Positions 1 through 7,668 of a stretch of 25,533 nucleotides of DNA are shown one piece after another. This DNA is from an uncultured Elusimicrobium sp. (GTDB lineage Bacteria > Elusimicrobiota > Elusimicrobia > Elusimicrobiales > Elusimicrobiaceae). The notes under the pieces were generated by a model. That model was not told where the DNA came from, made no database searches, and saw only the letters and a list, made by a program, of their open reading frames with translations. The stretch lies in contig CALAFB010000090.1 of assembly GCA_937891135.1 (NCBI GenBank), forward strand, positions 1 to 25,533, written 5' to 3'. How positions within the stretch are numbered: the stretch's first letter is position 1; every line of letters starts with the position of its first letter. A program made the translations under genes and the position numbers.

Positions 1-70
1 ACCCTATAAAATCATTTTTCAGACGGTATTATCAACTTTTTTGACCATTAGGCCAAAACTTCTTTCAATA

Positions 71-880
71 TTATTTTGCCATGACAAAGGGCATTTGATC
101 GCCGGCCATATACGTCGGCATACGGCCGTCCCATTTATCAATGGCTTTAAGTTGGGCTTCTACTTGGCGCAGTTTAATTAAATTGTCCGAAACTACTTCC
201 CGCTGCAGGCGTAATGATTTGGCTTCTGCTTCGGCTTGCAGGATTTTCTGTTCGGCTTCCTTTTTCACTTTTTCTACTAAGTTTGTGGCGCGTTTGGCTT
301 CTTGTTCGGCAATTTGTTTTTCTTCTACCGCTTTTAAAAATTGCTTAGAAAATTCAAAATTTGTAATGGCAATATCGGATACAATAACCTCTTTTTCTGC
401 CATTTTTTCTTTTAAAATTTCGTTCAATTCTTTGGCTACTTCTACACGGTTTGCAATTAAACTATCGGCCGAGTATTTAGCAATCACGGCCTTGGTCCAT
501 TCTTCTACCATCGGTTTTAAAATTGTGCTTGTGTATTCCGGTCCCAAGTTGCGATAAATGGATTCTACCGTGTTAGGCAAAATGCGGTGGTTGACGGCCA
601 ATGTTAGCCCCACGGTCTGCAAATCTTTGGAAAATGCCTCAGTATCAAAGGAATCTTTTTTAATACGTACGGAAAATTTTTCCACAGTATCAATAAACGG
701 CACTTTAAAGTGGATGCCTTCTCCATAGGCTCCCACCAGTTTACCAAAGCGCAGTTTTACGGCTACTGTACCCGCAGAAACCGTAAAATAAGAACTAAAG
801 GCTGCTATCATAAATACCAGTAACAACAAGGGTAAAAAAATAACCGCCGGGCTTACCTTATTAGGTGTAATATCTTTCAT
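71..880 (-). CDS. SPFH/band-7 (prohibitin-like) membrane protein
   Basis: 269-residue membrane protein of the SPFH/prohibitin family. Residues about 13-33 form one hydrophobic N-terminal anchor. The SPFH core follows (AVKLRFGKLVGAYGEGIHFK, then IDTVEKFSVRI), then an Ala/Glu/Lys-rich coiled coil at about 185-240 (KQIAEQEAKRATNLVEKVKK). Family members oligomerise into membrane rings and often modulate membrane proteases such as FtsH; no protease gene is adjacent, so the partner is unknown. A ribosome-binding site (AGGAG, complement of 887-891) precedes the ATG. It lies 97 bases downstream of mazG on the same strand and may be co-transcribed or use the -10-like TATAAT at 907-912. The family call is firm; the cellular role is inference. 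Confidence 0.88.
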   Translation of the reverse strand: MKDITPNKVSPAVIFLPLLLLVFMIAAFSSYFTVSAGTVAVKLRFGKLVGAYGEGIHFKVPFIDTVEKFSVRIKKDSFDTEAFSKDLQTVGLTLAVNHRILPNTVESIYRNLGPEYTSTILKPMVEEWTKAVIAKYSADSLIANRVEVAKELNEILKEKMAEKEVIVSDIAITNFEFSKQFLKAVEEKQIAEQEAKRATNLVEKVKKEAEQKILQAEAEAKSLRLQREVVSDNLIKLRQVEAQLKAIDKWDGRMPTYMAGDQMPFVMAK

Positions 881-906
881 GTTTTTCTCCTATATTAAGA
901 TAATTT

Positions 907-912
907 ATTATA
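907..912 (-). promoter_or_regulatory. Possible -10 box for the SPFH gene
   Basis: The minus strand carries a consensus TATAAT here, 27 bases before the start codon at 880, with AGGAG in between. I see no good -35 at 17 bases, so this is a weak call. Confidence 0.35.
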
Positions 913-977
913 TCTTTTTCAAATCAAGTTTGTAGTTTTAACACATTTGGGAAAATGTTACGTATGGGTGTAATAGG

Positions 978-1355
978 TTACTTTTTTCGGCTTTTCTTTT
1001 TCATTTCTTTCCAAACGGATAGGGCTTCTTCTGGGGTGTTTGCTTTTACTTTTCCAAATACGTGTGGATGCCGGTAGTGCAATTTATCATAAAGCCCTTG
1101 AATAACATCCTCAATGGTAAATAGGCCTTCTTCTTTGGCAATTTGCGCGTGCAGTAATACTTGCAACAAAACGTCGCCCAGTTCTTCCTGCATATTGGCG
1201 GCATCTTTTTTTTCAATGGCCGTAATGAGTTCTTCGCTTTCTTCGCGTAGATTTTTAATTAAACTCTCGTGCGTTTGTTTTTTATCCCATGGGCAGCCGT
1301 TTGGACCGCGTAAGACGGCAAATGTTTCTACCAAATCCGCAAAATTATTTTTCAT
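978..1355 (-). CDS. mazG: MazG-family nucleotide pyrophosphohydrolase
   Basis: 125-residue single-domain MazG protein; it hydrolyses nucleoside triphosphates to monophosphate and pyrophosphate (house-cleaning of aberrant nucleotides). Visible motifs are GPNGCPWDKKQTHESL near residues 17-32, the metal-binding EESEE at 38-42 and EELGD at 57-61, and the HYRHPHVFG signature at 93-101. E. coli MazG has two such domains in about 260 residues; this is the short form. The reading frame opens ten codons earlier, but ATG 1355 is preferred because GAGGGGGG lies just upstream and the protein begins at the family's usual point. Its first codons abut the promoter of the divergent exported-protein gene. Confidence 0.92.
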   Translation of the reverse strand: MKNNFADLVETFAVLRGPNGCPWDKKQTHESLIKNLREESEELITAIEKKDAANMQEELGDVLLQVLLHAQIAKEEGLFTIEDVIQGLYDKLHYRHPHVFGKVKANTPEEALSVWKEMKKKSRKK

Positions 1356-1384
1356 TGTGAAGCCCCCCTCAAAAATGCTATACA
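1355..1384 (+). promoter_or_regulatory. Promoter of the exported-protein gene (1393)
   Basis: TTGTGA (1355-1360), 18-base spacer, then TATACA (1379-1384) preceded by TG (extended -10, TGCTATACA). The predicted start of transcription falls at about 1391-1393, on the start codon, which suggests a leaderless message. The -35 overlaps the mazG start region on the other strand. Confidence 0.55.
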
Positions 1385-1392
1385 ATTATTAT

Positions 1393-2697
1393 ATGAAAAA
1401 ATGGTTTAGTTGGCTGTGTGTGGTGGGATGTTTGCCCGTCTGTGCCCAAGCGCAAATGAGCGTAGTGCGCGTAGACGGTTCTATGGTATATTTGGATACG
1501 TCCGATGAAAAAACAGCTCCTGTGAAAGGTAGTACTTTTAAAGTGATTCTTGCTACAGAAAAACTGACTAACCCCCAAACCGGTAAAAATTTAGGTGAAT
1601 TATATCATTATTCACCCACGGGTACGATTACCGAAGTGCAGCCGTTGTATGCGGTTGGTAAATTGCCGGATGCAACCGGTGTGAGCATTGGTAAGCAGGC
1701 CGTGTGGGAAGAAGCCCAGCCCGTGTCATCAACTCCGGCATCTATTCCCGTAGATCGTACAACCAATCCGTTACCCTACACGGTATCTGAACCGTTGGAA
1801 CAAACCATCATCGGGTTAACGCAAGCGGATGTAACTGCTCCGGATGCAGCCAATTTAATTACACTTTCTGATAAAAACGAAATTACAGTTTTTACCCGTG
1901 GGGATAAACACACCTTTATACCGCAACTTAGTTTTACACTTCCGCCCGGTAAAAAAGGGCTGGCGGTTTCTGCACACGCTGTTAAACCAGGGTTGGCACA
2001 AATTTTTGTTTCGGTGTTGGAGGAAACCCAAGGCCGCATTACCACGTTTGTGTTAGAAAATCAGGACGGGCAACTCCGTAAAACTGCGATCCTTCCATTT
2101 TACGTAAAAGAACTGGGATGCGGTTCCCAGAAACATATCTGGGCACAACGTCCGTTTGTGTTAGGAGTAAACCCTGGCAATGCACGGGAATTGGTGTTTG
2201 AAAAAAATAAATGGGTAGCTAGTGGGGCGATGTTTAATACCCGTCATAATTGGCTAGCTGGGTTAAATTATTATCCGGTGCAGCAAGCCGGGAAAGATAA
2301 TTTAATCGCTACTGCCTCTAACGGAACGTTACGCTTGTGGTTAAACAACGGAAAAACAGCCGAAAGCAAAGACTTCTTTGGTGCGTCGCCGTTGCGTGCC
2401 CAATACAAGCAACAGATTTTAAAATTTTATCCGGCCGTACAAGCATTTGGCACTCCGGGCCAAGCTACCTTAGCCGCCGTGGAGAACGGCACCAAACTGG
2501 GGTTATTGTCCGAAACTTTCGGCCAATACCAAGCCGGAAAAATCCATTTTTTACAGTATGAAAAAGGTGCCTTAAAAGTAACCCAAACGGCAGAACTAGA
2601 CGGAGTTATTTACGATACCACCTGTACCGATAAAACCCTATTCGCTGCTGAGGTACTGCCCGACGGCACCAGCCGTATTGTGGAAATTTCAAAATAA
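1393..2697 (+). CDS. Exported protein: SH3-like N-terminus plus beta-rich, possibly propeller-like domain
   Basis: 434 residues. A signal peptide is clear (MKKWFSWLCVVGCLPVCAQA, cleavage likely after A20), so it is exported to the periplasm or outer membrane. Residues about 22-90 (VVRVDGSMVYLDTS... KGSTFKVI... NPQTGKNLGE... TGTITEVQPLYAVGKL) resemble the SH3-like C-terminal domain of FlgT-type proteins. The rest is beta-rich with repeated short strands and loops (LIATASNGTLRLWLNNG; TLAAVENGTKLGLL), suggestive of an FG-GAP/propeller fold; that is inference. The start at 1393 is chosen because the signal peptide begins there; the longer open frame back to 1114 is antisense to mazG. There is no Shine-Dalgarno. 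ThyX starts 17 bases after its stop. No specific function recognised. Confidence 0.85.
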   Translation: MKKWFSWLCVVGCLPVCAQAQMSVVRVDGSMVYLDTSDEKTAPVKGSTFKVILATEKLTNPQTGKNLGELYHYSPTGTITEVQPLYAVGKLPDATGVSIGKQAVWEEAQPVSSTPASIPVDRTTNPLPYTVSEPLEQTIIGLTQADVTAPDAANLITLSDKNEITVFTRGDKHTFIPQLSFTLPPGKKGLAVSAHAVKPGLAQIFVSVLEETQGRITTFVLENQDGQLRKTAILPFYVKELGCGSQKHIWAQRPFVLGVNPGNARELVFEKNKWVASGAMFNTRHNWLAGLNYYPVQQAGKDNLIATASNGTLRLWLNNGKTAESKDFFGASPLRAQYKQQILKFYPAVQAFGTPGQATLAAVENGTKLGLLSETFGQYQAGKIHFLQYEKGALKVTQTAELDGVIYDTTCTDKTLFAAEVLPDGTSRIVEISK

Positions 2698-2713
2698 AAG
2701 TAGGAGAAATACT

Positions 2714-3406
2714 GTGGCACAATCAACAGAAAAAATAGATGTTTTAGACAAAGGCTTTGTACGCCTGATTGATTTTATGGGCGGCGACGACCGTGCTGTA
2801 CAAGCCGCGCGCGTATCCTTTGGCGCGGTATCCAAAGGACCGGAACAGGACAAACGCTTAATTAAATACTTAATGGAACATGCCCACCATACGCCGTTTG
2901 AACATTGTTATTTTCAATTTCATATCTGCTGCCCCATTTACGTAGCACGCCAATGGATGCGCCATCGCTGGGGTTCATATAACGAAGTAAGTGCCCGTTA
3001 TACCGAAGTAAAAGACGAATTTTACATCCCGCAAACCTTCCGCGGCCAAGATACCAAAAACAAACAAGGCTCGGTGGCTACCTCCAGTTTAGACCAAGCG
3101 GCTTTACACAAAATTTATGAAAACAGTATTGAAGCGTCTTACGCAGCCTATCATAAACTTATTGAAGCTGGCGTCGCGCGTGAAATGGCCCGCGGTGTAC
3201 TGCCTGTATGCCAATATACGCAGTTTTATTGGAGTGTTAACGCGCGCAGTTTATTTAACTTTTTATGTTTACGTACGGATGCCCACGCGCAGTATGAAAT
3301 CCGTGTGTATGCAGATGTAATTGCTAAAATCGTACAGCAAAAAATGCCCTGGGCCTGGGAAGCGTTTGAAGCATTAAACAAACAACTCCCGCTCGGTGCG
3401 GCGTAG
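2714..3406 (+). CDS. thyX: Flavin-dependent thymidylate synthase ThyX
   Basis: 230-residue FAD-dependent thymidylate synthase, converting dUMP to dTMP with methylene-tetrahydrofolate as carbon donor and NADPH as reductant. The diagnostic ThyX motif RHRxxSxxxxSxR is present at residues 83-95 (RHRWGSYNEVSAR). HTPFEHCYFQFHI (59-71) and the C-terminal SVNARSLFNFLCLR stretch are also typical. The start is GTG 2714: TAGGAGA lies 6-10 bases upstream and the protein then has the usual family length; the in-frame ATG at 2678 lies inside the preceding gene. It sits between the exported-protein gene and glgC on the same strand with short gaps, so co-transcription is likely. No thyA is in the window. Confidence 0.95.
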   Translation: MAQSTEKIDVLDKGFVRLIDFMGGDDRAVQAARVSFGAVSKGPEQDKRLIKYLMEHAHHTPFEHCYFQFHICCPIYVARQWMRHRWGSYNEVSARYTEVKDEFYIPQTFRGQDTKNKQGSVATSSLDQAALHKIYENSIEASYAAYHKLIEAGVAREMARGVLPVCQYTQFYWSVNARSLFNFLCLRTDAHAQYEIRVYADVIAKIVQQKMPWAWEAFEALNKQLPLGAA

Positions 3407-3427
3407 TTTTTCACAGGGGGACAAAAT

Positions 3428-4636
3428 ATGAGAGTGCTCGGCATGATTATGGCCGGCGGCAAGGGCGAACGTCTTTACCCGCTTACGAAGGACCGGTCCA
3501 AACCGTCGGTACCGTTTGGCGGCAAATACCGTATTGTGGATTTTGTATTGTCTAATTTCATCAATTCCGGTATTTTTTCGTCATACGTGTTAGTACAGTA
3601 TTTGTCCCAAAGTTTGATTGAATATTTGCGTACTACCTGGCGTACAGAAGGCATTGTATCGGACCATTTTTTAACGTGCGTACCGCCGCAAATGCGGTTG
3701 GGTGAAATTTGGTATCGCGGCACGGCAGACAGCGTACGCCAAAACATCAATCTGGTAAAAGATTTTGCACCGGATTTAGTAGCTATTTTTGGGGCGGACC
3801 ATATTTACCGTATGGACGTACGGCAGATGATTGATTTCCACCTTAAAAACAAAGCGGATGTTACCGTTGCTGCCAACACGGTGCCATTAGAAGCCGCTAC
3901 CGCCTTTGGTGTATTGGGCACGGATGAAAAAGGACGTATTATCCAGTTTGACGAAAAACCAGCCCACCCCAAGCCGATTCCCGGCAATACCAAATGTGCG
4001 TATGCCTCTATGGGTAATTATATTTTTAATACGGACACCTTACTTCAGGTACTCCAAAAACGGTTTGCCGATACTCCTGCCTTAGACTTTGGCAAACATA
4101 TTTTGCCTAAAATTTTGACGGACTATCGTACTTACGCTTACAATTTTCAAAGTCAAAAACTCCCCGGAGCCAAACCCTACGAAGAACAAGGTTATTGGCG
4201 TGATGTGGGGACGATTGAATCCTTTTGGCAAACCAATATGGATTTACTGGGCCCCAAACCTAAACTGGATTTAGACAACCCCCAATGGCCCATCAGCACT
4301 ACATTACACCGCGTGCCACCTACTAAATTTTTAGGTGGAAGTGTAACGAACTCTCTCGTGGGAGATGGCTGCGTAATAAATCCCAAAGCCAAAATTAAAA
4401 ACTGTGTCATTAGCGATAGCGTAATTATTGGCGAAGGAGTTGAATTGGACGGCTGTGTCATTATGGATAATTGCGAAATTAAAGCCGGCTGTAAACTTAA
4501 AAAAGTAATTATGGACCGCTTTAACACCATTGCCGCCAAACAAACCATTGGGCTGGATTTAGAAAAAGATTCGCAAAAGTATTATATTGACCCGTCGGGC
4601 ATTATTATTATCCCGCGTGGCAAAAATAAATTTTAA
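3428..4636 (+). CDS. glgC: Glucose-1-phosphate adenylyltransferase (ADP-glucose pyrophosphorylase)
   Basis: 402 residues. It makes ADP-glucose from ATP and glucose-1-phosphate, the committed step of bacterial glycogen synthesis. The N-terminal nucleotidyltransferase domain shows MAGGKGERLYPLTKDRSKPS (8-27), the YRIVDFVLSN substrate loop, WYRGTADSVRQN and FGADHIYRMD. The C-terminal part carries left-handed beta-helix hexapeptide-like repeats (VTNSLVGDGCVI, CVISDSVIIGEGVELDGCVI), which bear the allosteric sites in this family. GGGGGA precedes the ATG at 3428. No other glycogen gene lies in the window; it sits in a housekeeping run between thyX and ybeY. Confidence 0.95.
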   Translation: MRVLGMIMAGGKGERLYPLTKDRSKPSVPFGGKYRIVDFVLSNFINSGIFSSYVLVQYLSQSLIEYLRTTWRTEGIVSDHFLTCVPPQMRLGEIWYRGTADSVRQNINLVKDFAPDLVAIFGADHIYRMDVRQMIDFHLKNKADVTVAANTVPLEAATAFGVLGTDEKGRIIQFDEKPAHPKPIPGNTKCAYASMGNYIFNTDTLLQVLQKRFADTPALDFGKHILPKILTDYRTYAYNFQSQKLPGAKPYEEQGYWRDVGTIESFWQTNMDLLGPKPKLDLDNPQWPISTTLHRVPPTKFLGGSVTNSLVGDGCVINPKAKIKNCVISDSVIIGEGVELDGCVIMDNCEIKAGCKLKKVIMDRFNTIAAKQTIGLDLEKDSQKYYIDPSGIIIIPRGKNKF

Positions 4637-4677
4637 CAAAATGTCATTCTGAACTTGTTTCAGGAGCTCTTCCTTAT

Positions 4678-5127
4678 ATGATTGCACATATTTTTTATAA
4701 CACGCCTGTTCCTAAGTACCTGCGCCGTACTGGGTTGTATACACGTGCGCTGGGAAAGGGGCTTAAAAAATTTGCCCGGCAACCCATAGAAGTAAATGTT
4801 ATTTTTGTGGGCGAGCAGGAAATTTTACGTGTGAATAAACAGTATTTAAATCATCATTATGTAACAGATGTGATTTCATTTCATCATATGCGGCCGCCTG
4901 TGCTGCCGCCCGGTGAACCCTGGGCATTGGGGGACATTTTTGTCTGTTACCCGGTAGCACGTAAAAATGCTAAAAATTTTGGGCATACCATTTTGCAGGA
5001 AATGCTGATGTATGTAACACACGGTGCGTTGCATTTATCCGGCATGGACGATCACGCCCCGCAAGACCGTGTGGAAATGGACCGCCAAGCCGAAAAAATC
5101 ATCAAAGAAGTACTAATGGGACATTAA
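4678..5127 (+). CDS. ybeY: Endoribonuclease YbeY (rRNA maturation factor)
   Basis: 149-residue metal-dependent RNase involved in 16S rRNA 3' maturation and ribosome quality control. The zinc-binding signature is HGALHLSGMDDH (H115, H119, H126). The third histidine is one residue further along than in the E. coli-like HGxLHLxGYDH arrangement, so one residue is inserted. TDVISFHH (63-70) and GDIFVCYPVA (85-94) are the other conserved blocks. The best ribosome-binding site, AGGAG at 4662-4666, is 11 bases from the ATG and lies in a stretch (4642-4668, TGTCATTCTGAAC...) that looks like a dispersed intergenic repeat. Immediately after the stop comes an unused AAGGAGG (5126-5132) with no gene behind it. 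Confidence 0.93.
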   Translation: MIAHIFYNTPVPKYLRRTGLYTRALGKGLKKFARQPIEVNVIFVGEQEILRVNKQYLNHHYVTDVISFHHMRPPVLPPGEPWALGDIFVCYPVARKNAKNFGHTILQEMLMYVTHGALHLSGMDDHAPQDRVEMDRQAEKIIKEVLMGH

Positions 5128-5173
5128 GGAGGACTTTTCCGCGCTTTACGGCGCAACCTGAAAAATTTAAAAA

Positions 5174-5364
5174 CTGTTTTTGGATTTGCGTTTTCATACG
5201 CACACATTTGCAAAAATGCTGTACCACGCCAAAAATAGTCGTATCAGGCACAAGAGGACGGGTTGCAACCCCGCTTTCTTGTGCCGAGTGTTTGTTATTC
5301 GTATGGATAACAGGCCACGGCTATTATAATGGGTTTGGTGGTACAGGCCCGGTGTAGGAGCCGT
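5174..5364 (+). ncRNA. Structured RNA copy A (pseudoknotted leader of pilin A)
   Basis: No protein gene is convincing in 5128-5405; this stretch folds like copies B and C. P1: 5174-5183 (CTGTTTTTGG) with 5229-5238 (CCAAAAATAG). P2 hairpin: 5187-5191 with 5198-5202. P4 hairpin: 5247-5254 (GGCACAAG) with 5278-5285 (CTTGTGCC). P5: 5294-5298 with 5307-5311. P6: 5317-5322 (ACGGCT) with 5359-5364 (AGCCGT). Pseudoknot: 5219-5227 (CTGTACCAC) in the P1 loop with 5338-5346 (GTGGTACAG) in the P6 loop, 9 bp. The P1 5' strand, ACGGCT and AGCCGTTTTT are shared with B and C; P4 and pseudoknot sequences differ but stay complementary. I see no promoter directly upstream, so A may be transcribed from the ybeY side. 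Confidence 0.75.
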
Positions 5365-5405
5365 TTTTATTGCCCCGGGCCCGGTAAATCAAAAGGGAAT
5401 CATCC

Positions 5406-5453
5406 ATGAATACATTACATACCCGGCGGGGTCAAACGCAAAAACTCAAGTAG
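5406..5453 (+). CDS. 15-codon leader ORF upstream of pilin A
   Basis: ATG 5406 to TAG 5451-5453 encodes MNTLHTRRGQTQKLK, preceded by AAAAGGGA. Its RRGxTQ core matches the leader starts in copy B (TRQGNTQNG) and copy C (ARRGKTQNG). Compared with B, one base is missing between the TQ codons and the following cassette, so this leader stops after 15 codons and is out of frame with the pilin, while in B the frame stays open into the pilin. It may be a regulatory upstream ORF or a decayed N-terminal extension. Confidence 0.45.
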   Translation: MNTLHTRRGQTQKLK

Positions 5454-5642
5454 TTATCTGTCCCCCTTGTGGGGAAAGTGTCGCGCAAGCGACCAAAGAG
5501 GGGCAAAATTGGAAAAAATCCTTATGCCCCCACCTAACGGCGGTACGCCCTCAAAGCGGAAAAACTAATTTTCTTTGGCACTACGTGTCCCTTCCCCCAC
5601 GCTGGGGGGAAGATAATGAGGCGATGACTTCATTACCCCAAG
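5453..5642 (+). repeat. 190-base palindrome-rich cassette, copy 1
   Basis: This 190-base stretch matches 9983-10172 with 12 mismatches and no gaps (178/190). It contains CCCCTTGTGGGG, the perfect stem-loop GTCGC-GCAA-GCGAC and the stem-loop CTTCCCCC...GGGGGAAG. It ends inside the first codons of the pilin (ATGACTTCATTACCCCAAG). The palindromes suggest a dispersed repeat or structured leader rather than protein-constrained sequence. Confidence 0.85.
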
Positions 5643-6142
5643 GGAAGGGTTTTACACTCATAGAACTTTTAGTTGTGGTGCTGATTATTGGTATTTTGGC
5701 CGCGGTAGCGTTGCCACAGTATAATAAGGCAGTTTTAAAAGCAAGATTGGCAGAATATGAGATGAATTTAAAAACTATTGCAGAGGCCTCTCAGTTGTGT
5801 CGATTACGAACGGGAAATCTTTGTACTGTTGAAGAATTAGATATTGAAATACCTTCGTGCTCTGCATTGCCAGGAATTACTGAACATTGTGAATATCATA
5901 TCGTCAATTCCAGTAATAATTTATTCAACGGAAGTATTTGTTGGTGTCAAGATGAGTATAATGGCAGATGTTTATTGCGATATTGGTTAGAACCAAAGAC
6001 AATAGAGGTAAGTGTAAATCCAGTAACGAAAGAACAAAAGATATTTCAAGGATTATTATGTTCAGAAGACGGACGGAATAGTGGAGAATGTACGAAATTG
6101 GGATTTACAAAATGGGTTGCTATTGGGTATTATTCTCGTTAA
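5624..6142 (+). CDS. Type IV pilin-like protein A
   Basis: 172-residue prepilin. The leader MTSLPQGKG is followed by the prepilin-peptidase site G|FTLIELLVVV (E at mature position 5) and a 20-residue hydrophobic helix that both anchors the protein and packs the pilus core. The remaining ~135 residues are hydrophilic with ten cysteines (for example GSICWCQDEYNGRC), likely disulphide-stapled, and not recognisable beyond this. ATG 5624 is chosen because it gives a normal 9-residue leader; GTG 5585 is possible but would make a long leader. The 3' part is more AT-rich than neighbouring housekeeping genes. Expression probably depends on RNA copy A and the leader ORF upstream. Export, cleavage and assembly would need PilB/C/D encoded elsewhere. 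Confidence 0.87.
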   Translation: MTSLPQGKGFTLIELLVVVLIIGILAAVALPQYNKAVLKARLAEYEMNLKTIAEASQLCRLRTGNLCTVEELDIEIPSCSALPGITEHCEYHIVNSSNNLFNGSICWCQDEYNGRCLLRYWLEPKTIEVSVNPVTKEQKIFQGLLCSEDGRNSGECTKLGFTKWVAIGYYSR

Positions 6143-6156
6143 ACATCTAAAAATTT

Positions 6157-6182
6157 CGCCCGGCCTTTTTATAGGCCGGGCG
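6157..6182. terminator. Bidirectional terminator between pilin A and the aax operon
   Basis: Perfect 10-bp stem CGCCCGGCCT (6157-6166) / AGGCCGGGCG (6173-6182) with a 6-base loop. On the minus strand it is followed by GAAATTTTT, so it best serves the operon ending at 6210; it can also close pilin A. Confidence 0.8.
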
Positions 6183-6209
6183 GATTCCATCCCTAACTTA
6201 CAGGATAAC

Positions 6210-7658
6210 TTAGATTTTTAGCAGTCCTCTACTAAATGCGTAAATAGCCGCTAATGCCGCTAAGACAAGCAGTATAACAACGGCTTTTTCGGCCCCGGTA
6301 AATACCGGTTTTCCGTCTTTTTTCTGTTTGCGTGCTTCCACAAATACCGGAATGCCTAACGCTAAGAAAATAGCCGCTAAGAACAAGTATTTAAGCCCTG
6401 CTGCATACAAGAGCCATACCGCAAACCCCGTCCCTAATACGGACGTAGCCAATGCAGCCGCACGTCCGGTTTTAGACAGTTTTGCAAACTCCCCGTCTTC
6501 CACCAGTTTCCACAAATAAAGCGTGCTTGCCAAATAGGCAGGCAGAACCATTACTCCCGTTATAGAAAGCATGGTGTTCCACGCATTGTTGGAGAAATAT
6601 ACCATTAAAATGGCCAGCTGCATAAACGCACTCGTTACCCACAACGATACATCCGGCGAACCGGCTTTGTTTTGGTGTGCAAATGCTTTGGGAAACGTAC
6701 CGTTTTCCGCAGCAGCCGCCGGGATTTCCGCGGTAATCATCGTCCAAGCCAGCCACGAGGATAATACCGCAATTAAAAGTCCGCAGTTCATAAACACCGC
6801 GCCCCACGGGCCGACTACTTTTTCAAGTACCCCGGCAGTAGACGGGTTCGGCACGGCGGCAATTTGCGCTTGTGTTAAAAACCCAAACGGCAGTACAGAA
6901 AGTCCGATATAAATGACTAAACACCCTAAAAAGCCCAAGAGGGTGGCTTTGCTGACAGAGGATTGGTCCTTGGCGCGGTTGGACAATACCACGGCCCCTT
7001 CAATCCCAATAAAAGACCACAGCGTTACCAGCATAGTGCTTTTTAACTGGGTAGGCAAATCGCCCAGTTTGTGCCCGCCTTCTGCCAAGCGGCCTAAAAA
7101 GTTGTAATCAAATTTATCCGCATGGAAGGCAAAAAGCAAAATAATACAAAATGCCAACAGCGGCACTAATTTGCCAATGGTACCGATTAAGTTTAGTATC
7201 GTGGCTTGCTTTACACCGCGAAGCACAATAAAGTTAAACCCCCAAATCAGCACCGAGCCGCATACAATGGACAACAAATTATTTCCCCCGGCAAAATGCG
7301 GCGGGAAAAAATAATTTAACGCGTCCATGGTAATCACGGCATAACCCACGTTGCCAAAAATTTGGCAAAGCCAATAGCCCCAGCCGATTGTAAAACCGAC
7401 GTACGGGCCAAACCCTTCGCGCGCGTACATATAAATACCGGCGGTTAAATCCGGCTTGACGCGCGAAAGCACGCTAAACGTGTTAGCAATAAAATACATG
7501 CCAAAGCCCGTGATCACCCACGCCAACAATACGGCAGCGGCTGAAGCACTAGCAGCCATGTTTTGAGGGAGGGAAAATACCCCTCCCCCTACCATGGAAC
7601 TAATCACAATACTGGCTAGGCCGATAACGCCCAGCTTGGCGGTTGTGTTTTTTCCCAT
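6210..7658 (-). CDS. aaxC: Arginine/agmatine antiporter (APC family), AaxC-like
   Basis: 482-residue inner-membrane transporter of the amino acid-polyamine-organocation superfamily, basic amino acid antiporter branch (ArcD/AaxC/AdiC). It should have about 12 membrane helices, starting with the substrate-binding unwound helix GLASIVISSMVGGGVFSLP (13-31). WSFIGIEGAVVLSNRA (helix 6 region) is also typical. In the aax system it imports arginine and exports agmatine, removing a proton from the cell per cycle. It is the last gene of a three-gene operon, 10 bases after the decarboxylase stop, followed by a strong terminator. Homology alone could also fit arginine/ornithine exchange; the neighbouring decarboxylase makes agmatine the better guess. 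Confidence 0.88.
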   Translation of the reverse strand: MGKNTTAKLGVIGLASIVISSMVGGGVFSLPQNMAASASAAAVLLAWVITGFGMYFIANTFSVLSRVKPDLTAGIYMYAREGFGPYVGFTIGWGYWLCQIFGNVGYAVITMDALNYFFPPHFAGGNNLLSIVCGSVLIWGFNFIVLRGVKQATILNLIGTIGKLVPLLAFCIILLFAFHADKFDYNFLGRLAEGGHKLGDLPTQLKSTMLVTLWSFIGIEGAVVLSNRAKDQSSVSKATLLGFLGCLVIYIGLSVLPFGFLTQAQIAAVPNPSTAGVLEKVVGPWGAVFMNCGLLIAVLSSWLAWTMITAEIPAAAAENGTFPKAFAHQNKAGSPDVSLWVTSAFMQLAILMVYFSNNAWNTMLSITGVMVLPAYLASTLYLWKLVEDGEFAKLSKTGRAAALATSVLGTGFAVWLLYAAGLKYLFLAAIFLALGIPVFVEARKQKKDGKPVFTGAEKAVVILLVLAALAAIYAFSRGLLKI

Positions 7659-7668
7659 ACGCTACCGC

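Noticed and set aside
1..70. Terminator or gene at the left edge
   Set aside because: A weak stem (TTTTGGCC/GGTCAAAA on the minus strand) lacks a following T tract, and no reading frame is supported in these 70 bases.
1114..1392. N-terminal extension of the exported protein (frame open from 1114)
   Set aside because: It lies antisense to mazG, and a clear signal peptide begins at 1393 next to a promoter.
4642..4668. TGTCATTCTGAACTTGTTTC... as a regulatory site for ybeY
   Set aside because: It resembles a common dispersed intergenic repeat; only the AGGAG at its end has a visible role. A single copy is seen in this window, so I do not call it.
5168..5330. Open frame through RNA copy A (and a similar one through copy C) that could encode a ~45-residue peptide with a shared AKN...RLL end
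   Set aside because: No start codon or ribosome-binding site, the same frame is closed by stops and shifted in copies B and D, and the pattern of change is complementary base pairing rather than synonymous substitution. The shared residues come from conserved RNA motifs (CCAAAAA, ACGGCT).
5174..5364. RNA copy A as a c-di-GMP riboswitch, 6S RNA or tmRNA
   Set aside because: I looked for the c-di-GMP-I core, the long rod with central bulge of 6S RNA, and a tRNA-like Ala end with tag frame; none is present.
5453..5642. Palindromic cassette as a CRISPR array
   Set aside because: The palindromes occur once each per cassette and differ from each other; there are no regularly spaced identical repeats or spacers.
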